The position numbers and the translations under genes are program-made. The notes beneath the pieces were generated by a model, which saw only the letters and a program-made list of their open reading frames with translations, made no database searches and was not told the origin of the DNA. Below are positions 58,567-64,000 of a DNA stretch of 64,000 nucleotides, piece by piece; within the stretch, counting starts at the first letter, position 1, and each line of letters opens with the position of its first letter. This DNA is from Chloranthus sessilifolius (lineage: Eukaryota > Streptophyta > Magnoliopsida > Chloranthales > Chloranthaceae), in NCBI GenBank assembly GCA_021018995.1, contig CM037587.1, positions 12,158,866-12,222,865 of the forward strand. Direction: 5' to 3'.

Positions 58567-58584
58567 TCCCCGGCAGCAGCGCCA
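58567..58584 (-). promoter_or_regulatory. Primer-binding site of element D (tRNA-Asp type)
   Basis: The minus strand reads TGGCGCTGCTGCCGGGGA six bases after the 5' LTR. Confidence 0.85.
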
Positions 58585-58590
58585 AAAACT

Positions 58591-60686
58591 TGTTGGGTGT
58601 TTACCTTGTGCTCAAAAAGAGATTTAAAATTAAACAATTACAGAATCTATGGATTGCACACACACCAAGGCAAACATACACACAGACTTGCAAGTATTCA
58701 GGCCTATTGCAGTAAGTTTTAAAAGGGTAAGTAAGGGTATGTCCACAGGGAAATGTGGTTTAACTTTCAATAAATCTCCAGATCCATAGTGGATCTAGCA
58801 CTCTATTCTAATCTAAGAAAGAGGAGAGGTTTTGGGGTTTTTGTCACTTTAACTACAAACAACAAAATTAAGTGCTACTGATCTAGATCTAATCTAGCAC
58901 AGAGGTAAGGGGAGATATAGAAGAGATGAAAAATCAAAGGATGAGAACAACAGCTAGGGGTATTGGTCTCTCACTGGAAATCAAAGGAATCAATGGCAAT
59001 GCTAAGAGCTGATTTGCTACAATCCTCTTTTCTAGATCCCAACTTCCCAGGTTATCCTGGCAGAGGTGAGGTATAAGGATTCAATCTCAATTAGAGAATT
59101 GAAGCAATCCTAAGGCTATGATCTGTCCACTTTAATGGTCACAGACCATCCTACAGATTGTTCCGCTCCAAGGATCTTGATCAAAATAGGAAAACCATTG
59201 TAGATGTTGTAGATGCCAGGATACGAGACCCTCATAGGCTAACATCTATAGGAATATCCAACCCAGGAAAAACAAATACAAAAAAGTGAAATATAGATTA
59301 GAATCACCTTTAAAAACCATAATTATATTGCAAGATTATAACACGATTGTGGTCAGATCTGTAATATGTGCATCATACAGTTCTATACAATGTCTTTGAA
59401 TCTTTTAATCTATAGCTTAAGACCTCACCCTAACTACTGAGAAGAGTTTAGCCACTCATGATTGGCTAAAGAGAGAAGGGGTAAAGGAGGAAGAAGAAGG
59501 GAGAATTTTGAAAAAATGGATCTTCCCCTAAGCTCTGGTTTTTCTGATCATTTCTTCTATATTTTCTCTAAACTTTTATACTCTCCTCCTCTGTCCTCAG
59601 ATCCGTTTCAGCCAATCAGAATGCAAGGAGATAATTCGGTTATGTTGATGTGGCTGATTTCTCTTCTAGAAGCTCATCTCCCATTGGTTCTCATCTGACA
59701 AGTACATGTGATATTGTTAGGGATTCCATGTGTGGCCCATTGTGTGCCAAATATACCCCCAGGGGTTGCTGACATGCTTTGGAACACATGCACAGGCTAC
59801 TGGTGTGGACAACTGCTGAGGAAAGAACTGAGAAGTTCCCCAAATAGAGTGTCGAGAGGTTCTAGGATCCTCTCGACAGGTTCTACATTGCTTTGCATGC
59901 ATGTCAACAGGTTTGTAGACCTTTCGAGAGGATTGACGACACTTATCGATAGGATTGACGATCATTTCATTCATCCCCTCGACAGGTTATAGTTGACTCG
60001 TCGATTGGTTATAGCAGGTCCTGTCGACAGCTTCTTTTCATCCTCTCGAGGACTACACCTAGCAGTTGTTGACAGGATTGGATGCACTGCACGACGGGTT
60101 CAGTTGAACCTCTCGACATGTAAATCGATCCTCTTGGCTTCACCTGCACCTCCAAGTATCCTCTCAACAGGATCCACATTTGTACTTCTAACCTCTCGAT
60201 AAGTTGCTAAATCTTGACGACAGGTTCGTCCTTCCACCTCCGTACCTCTCGAAAGCCTCTGGATCCTCTCGGTATCTTCTAATTTAGGCACCAGATCCTC
60301 TCGGTAGCTTAAGAATACCACTCGATAGCTTTATTTCTGTGCTTCCTTAGCTGGCACACACTTCTAATGTGTTATTTTTATCTGTCTCGCCCTCAGCCAC
60401 CTCTGGGTGGATTCAATCTTCATCCCTTGGCACTGTACTTGGTCTCAAGTGCACCCAGTTGGGTTCATAGCCTTCCATGAGTTTTTAAGGCTTTGTGGAT
60501 TGTTGAAGTTTGAGCACAGGTTGAGGCTGCAGATTGCTTATTTGACCCTTTTTGTTGGCTTTGTGTGCTAAGGCTGTAATTTACTGCTTATCTATAAAAC
60601 ATACTTAAAACACATTATTAGACACCTCAAGGGTCTTCCAAAGGTTAGGTTAGGAGGTGAAAAATGATATTTTTTAGAACTTAACA
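58591..60686 (-). mobile_element. 5' LTR of element D
   Basis: 2,096 bp, TGTTAAG...CAACA on the minus strand. TATAAAAG on the minus strand is at 59573-59580, about 1.1 kb from the start. The CTCTCGACAGG array (about 59840-60330) lies upstream of it, in U3. Confidence 0.92.
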
Positions 60687-61475
60687 TTTAGCAATTAGGT
60701 AATCTAACATCTAAGGTTTCCTAGGTTTTTTTGAGCCTTGAAACATGTGAAGAGGTGCTCTAATGGTGGATGATAGGGTGAGGCTTTAAACCACTTAAGG
60801 GGTTGCACATAGATAGTAAATGGGTGTAACAGAACTAGAAAAATACATCCCAAAGGTCAAGGTGGTCAACAAGTCAAACCCTAATCATGAAATTCGAGGC
60901 AAAAACCAGAGGTTACTGTTCATATGCCTAGCGCAACTATTAGTTGAGCCAGGCATATGCACAGTAAAATAGTGCATGCACCGTACCTGAAAGTTGGCTC
61001 CCCGAGGTGGGGTCCACACTTTGAACCGGCGTAACTATTAGTTGCACCAAATCCCTAAGGGGGCTTCCATGAAATTACTATTTTGCCCCTCGGGTTCGGA
61101 TCGCCATATCTTTGCATACACAGTTTCGATTGCGGTGATTTTTAGCCCATTGGAAAGTTGACGACTTCTACTTTTCAATGGTATAAGATTTGATTATAGT
61201 AGAAGGTTGTAGCTAGTCCGAGTGAACCACCCTTCATCCATTTCTTGGGAATGCTATGTTTAGGTCCAGAATGGGCTCTAAGGGTTGGGATTGGTTTCTA
61301 AAGGTTCGGGAAGGTTTCTAAGGGACCTAGGGTGATTCCTAAGGGTTTGAAAGGATTTCTAAAGGTTCCATACATGCCATCAACAGCTCAGAGGCGCGCC
61401 TCTATCGAAATGTGTTTCGATCGGGCCTTGGGCTTAATTTGGGTGTCTGCAGTTGTTTCGTGTTAACAAAACAAG

Positions 61476-62811
61476 ATGCCTCCTAGAGGTTGAGGACGAC
61501 CCAGAGGTGGTTGTGCCCAAACCACAAGGAGTGGTGAAGGAGAGGACAACAACATGGAGGATGTGTTAATAACTGAGAATTTAGCTTCGGGTTCGAATAG
61601 GAATCTGGTTAGAGAGAATGATCTTCCTAAGCAAGGAGATCAAAACAGAGAAAGAATAGGAATAGAGAGGATGGCACTTGCCATGGAGACCGTGGTGCAG
61701 TAGACAGAGTTAATTGCTACTAGCAATGCTAATAATCACCAACAGACACCACCACCGCCACCATATCAGCCACTAGTACAACCTTTGGCTTTTGGGGAGT
61801 TTAGAAGGATGCGACCTCCTAACTTTTCAGGACAATCCCAGCTAGTTGAGGCAAAGAACTAGATAAAAGAAATGGAGAACATTTTTAGTGTGTTTCCATG
61901 CACTAAAGATGAGAAGGTAATGTGGATGGCATTTAAATTAGATGGGGAAGCTGGCCCATGGTGGACTTCAGTTTCAAGGACTAGGGAACAAGTTACACCA
62001 GGTATGCCATGGACATGGGATGAGTTCTTAGAGGAATTCAAAAAGGAATATTTCTCTAAGCAAGTGAGGGATAGGATGGAGGTACAATTTATAAATCTTG
62101 AACAAGGCAAGATGACCATGTGAGAGTACGGAGTGGAATTCACTAGGTTGTCGAGGTTCGCATTGGAACATGTGGCCTCAGATAGGATGAAAGCAAAGAA
62201 GTTTCAAAGGGGTTTGAGACTAAACATCCGAGACCGAGTGTCTATGTTTCAATTGGAGACCTATGGAGAAGTCATGAGCAAGGCTCTCGTCACAGAGGAA
62301 GATATAGATAAAATGTACAAGAGAAGAGATGAACAGAACAATGGGAAAACAAGTCAAGGGAGGTTTGAAAATTTTGAGTCGGCGAATAAAAAGCCGAGGT
62401 ATACAGCACCAGCACAGATGCATTTTGTACAAGGGAATTTTTCGTAAGGAAATTATACTAGGCTGGTTGTGCCTACACCTGAGAGATCATTTCATCCATT
62501 TAGCCCTACTCATACCATAGGGGGATTAGTTGCTCCAGGAGTTTCAAGAGCGGCTTCGTCTACACCGCGGCAATAGTGTGGACGTTGTGATAAAACGTAT
62601 AGGACTATGGATTGTAGAAGTGGCACTAAGGCATGTTTTAAATGTGGGAAGGTTGGACACATGATAAGAGATTGCCCGATGTTGAAGAATGAGGGAAAGA
62701 TAGCTACTGCAGGACTGCAAAGGCCTACGCGACAATCAAGACCCACAGTATAAGGCCGAGTGTATGCAGTCATAGCTAAGGATGCAAATACGAGCAACGA
62801 CATCATACAAG
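61476..62811 (+). pseudogene. gag of element G
   Basis: ATG 61476 begins MPPRG then TGA, then an Arg/Gly-rich N-terminus. The core reads FRRMRPPNFSGQ, FKLDGEAGPWWTSVSRTREQ and RDRMEVQFINLEQGKMTM. Stops near 61716 (TAG), 61859 (TAG) and 62121 (TGA) fit C-to-T or G-to-A changes. The first zinc knuckle CGRCDKTYRTMDC has Tyr for His; the second, CFKCGKVGHMIRDC, is intact. It ends DIIQ at the intron-like interval. Confidence 0.87.
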
Positions 62812-62971
62812 GTATAAATTCTTTAATTAAAGTCATTGAATTCCTTACTTGAATTTTAGATGAAGAAGGTGCATACATAGGAAGGTAGAAAATTTTATTG
62901 TTTTATTTTTCATGTTGGCTACTATGTTTCAATTGTCGTGTAATTAAATATGTAGTGTTTATAAAATGTAG
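62812..62971 (+). other. Candidate intron between gag and protease of element G
   Basis: Starts ACAAG|GTATAAATT and ends AAATGTAG|GTACGC, 160 nt and AT-rich. Splicing gives DIIQ-G-TLQLYR in frame. Retention adds about 14 residues to a TGA. Confidence 0.75.
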
Positions 62972-64000
62972 GTACGCTACAGTTGTATAGAAAAGAAGAG
63001 TACCTTTATTATGAAGCACGAGTTCTGATAGACCCAGGGTCTACACATTCATTTATGACACTAGAATTTGCGATCAGGGTGAAGGTCATTCCCGAGCCAT
63101 TAGACTTTATTTTTTATGTGTCAGTTCCAACAGGGAACTCAGTTAAAACCGATACTGTGTGTCGATCTGTGATGGTAAACATTAGGGGAGGTGGAGATCA
63201 CGAGTTGATGGTTGACTTGATATTGTTGGATATGTAAGGATTTGATGCAATCCTTGGAATGGATTGGTTATCCACCTGTGCTGCGAGTGTGGATTGTCGA
63301 AGAAAGATTGTTACATTTCACCCAGATGAGGGTCAATCATTCAAATTTCTTGACATGAGATCAACTTTTGTACATATTACCTCCGTTATCTGTGCACAGA
63401 AGATGATGAGAAATGGTTGTAGTGGGTACCTAACATTTCTACAAGAAAATAAGGAAGAGAAGAACGTGATCATGGACATTCTAGTAGTGTGTGACTTTGA
63501 GGACATTTTTCCTGAAGAGTTGTTGGGATTGCCACCTGAAAGAGAGGTTGAGTTTTCCATAGACTTAGCCCCAAGTACTGAGCCACTATCCAAAGCGTCA
63601 TATAGAATGACTCCAGTTGAATTGAAGGAGTTAAAAGATCAACTACAAGTGTTGTTAGACAAGGGTTATAAGACCAAGTGTATCTCCTTGGAGAGCATCG
63701 GTCTTGTTCGTTAAGAAGGACATGTTGATGAGACTGTACATTGATCGTTAGTTGAATAAATTGACTATCAAGAATCGATGATCTATTTAATCAGCTGTAA
63801 GGGGCGAGGTTCTTTTCCAAGATAGGTTTGAGATCAGTTATTAGCAGCTGAGAGTGAAAGTCGAGGTTGTTTATAAGACGACATTTAAAACTCGGTATGG
63901 GCATTATGAAGCTTTGGTAATGCCTTTTGGTTTGACTAATGGTTCAACTTCATTTATGGATCTCATGAATCGAGTGTTCAAGTCACATTTGGATACGTGT
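62972..64000 (+). pseudogene. Protease and partial reverse transcriptase of element G
   Basis: VLIDPGSTHSFMTLEF holds the protease Asp. TAA near 63236 is followed by FDAILGMDWLSTCAASVDC. RT begins at [20 protein letters not shown] and YRMTPVELKELKDQLQVLLD. A frameshift near 63680 and stops follow. The catalytic box lies beyond the window. Confidence 0.85.

Larger units (their letters stand above)
48444..60686 (-). mobile_element. Element D: Athila-like LTR retrotransposon
   Basis: LTRs at 48444-50546 (3') and 58591-60686 (5') enclose a 12,243-bp insertion with a perfect 5-bp TSD TTTAG (48439-48443 and 60687-60691). The PBS and PPT are inside. Order on the minus strand: gag, protease, RT, RNase H, integrase, motif cluster, Pro-rich ORF. 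The N-terminal RT region is deleted, and several stops and frameshifts make it defective. Confidence 0.94.
47671..61451 (-). mobile_element. 5' LTR of Tat-type element E2, split by element D
   Basis: On the minus strand the LTR starts TGCAGACACCC (61451) and ends GGTTGCACA (47671). The native parts are 47671-48443 and 60692-61451, about 1.5 kb in total. Element D and one TSD copy lie between. E2-type palindromes sit 400-530 bp from the start. The right flank is the leader of element G. No E2 3' LTR is identified; the E1 fragment at 26777-27244 is related but differs in palindromes. Confidence 0.8.
61452..64000 (+). mobile_element. Element G: Tekay-like Ty3/gypsy retrotransposon, cut by the window edge
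   Basis: Leader, gag, intron-like interval, protease and the first part of RT are present on the plus strand. The 5' LTR and PBS are absent because the E2 LTR sits 24 bp upstream of the gag ATG. RT reaches IKNR, then a short deletion, [26 protein letters not shown] and the window end. Confidence 0.88.

Overview
This is a 64-kb window of plant nuclear DNA, very probably from an angiosperm with a repeat-rich genome. The evidence is several lineages of plant Ty3/gypsy LTR retrotransposons, a 5'-truncated LINE, hAT and CACTA miniature transposons, a plant-type EDR2_C (DUF1336) gene relic and an intron-bearing plant-mobile-domain (PMD) gene. No tRNA, rRNA, CRISPR array or intact ordinary host gene was seen. 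Nearly every coding region carries stops or frameshifts. Boundaries are supported by target-site duplications (TSDs), primer-binding sites (PBS) and polypurine tracts (PPT) read directly from the sequence.

Layout. 1-3450: 3' end of an LTR element (Z) and its LTR. 3833-6906: a hAT miniature element with an 8-bp TSD, split by a Tekay-type solo LTR with its own 5-bp TSD. 7317-10862: minus-strand exons of an EDR2_C-family host gene, now a pseudogene. It has a CACTA miniature element beside it and a LINE in one intron. 11371-19180: Tekay-like element A (+), with 5' LTR, PBS, gag and pol. 19420-26776: related element B (-), joined tail to tail with A; neither has a 3' LTR. 26777-47670: sequence bounded by Tat-type LTR remains, carrying a multi-exon PMD gene on the plus strand. 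Athila-like element C (31226-43191) lies in exon 5 of that gene. A truncated PMD/DUF7745-like ORF and a partial LTR (F) follow. 47671-61451: a Tat-type 5' LTR (E2) split by Athila-like element D (48444-60686). 61452-64000: Tekay-like element G (+), whose 5' leader was hit by E2 and which runs off the window.

Two patterns stand out. First, Tekay-like elements A, B and G each have a 143-160 nt GT-AG interval exactly between gag and protease. Removing it restores the same reading frame in all three, and retaining it stops translation shortly after Gag. This looks like a splice-controlled Gag versus Gag-Pol switch. Second, each LTR family carries its own array of short palindromes. The Tekay-like LTRs keep homologous ends while the palindrome changes (TTGATCGATCAA, TCGACCGGTCGA or TCGATTAATCGA), often at about 20-21 bp spacing. 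Athila-like and Tat-like families have different palindromes in LTRs and internal DNA. These patterns are seen in the sequence; their functions are inferred.
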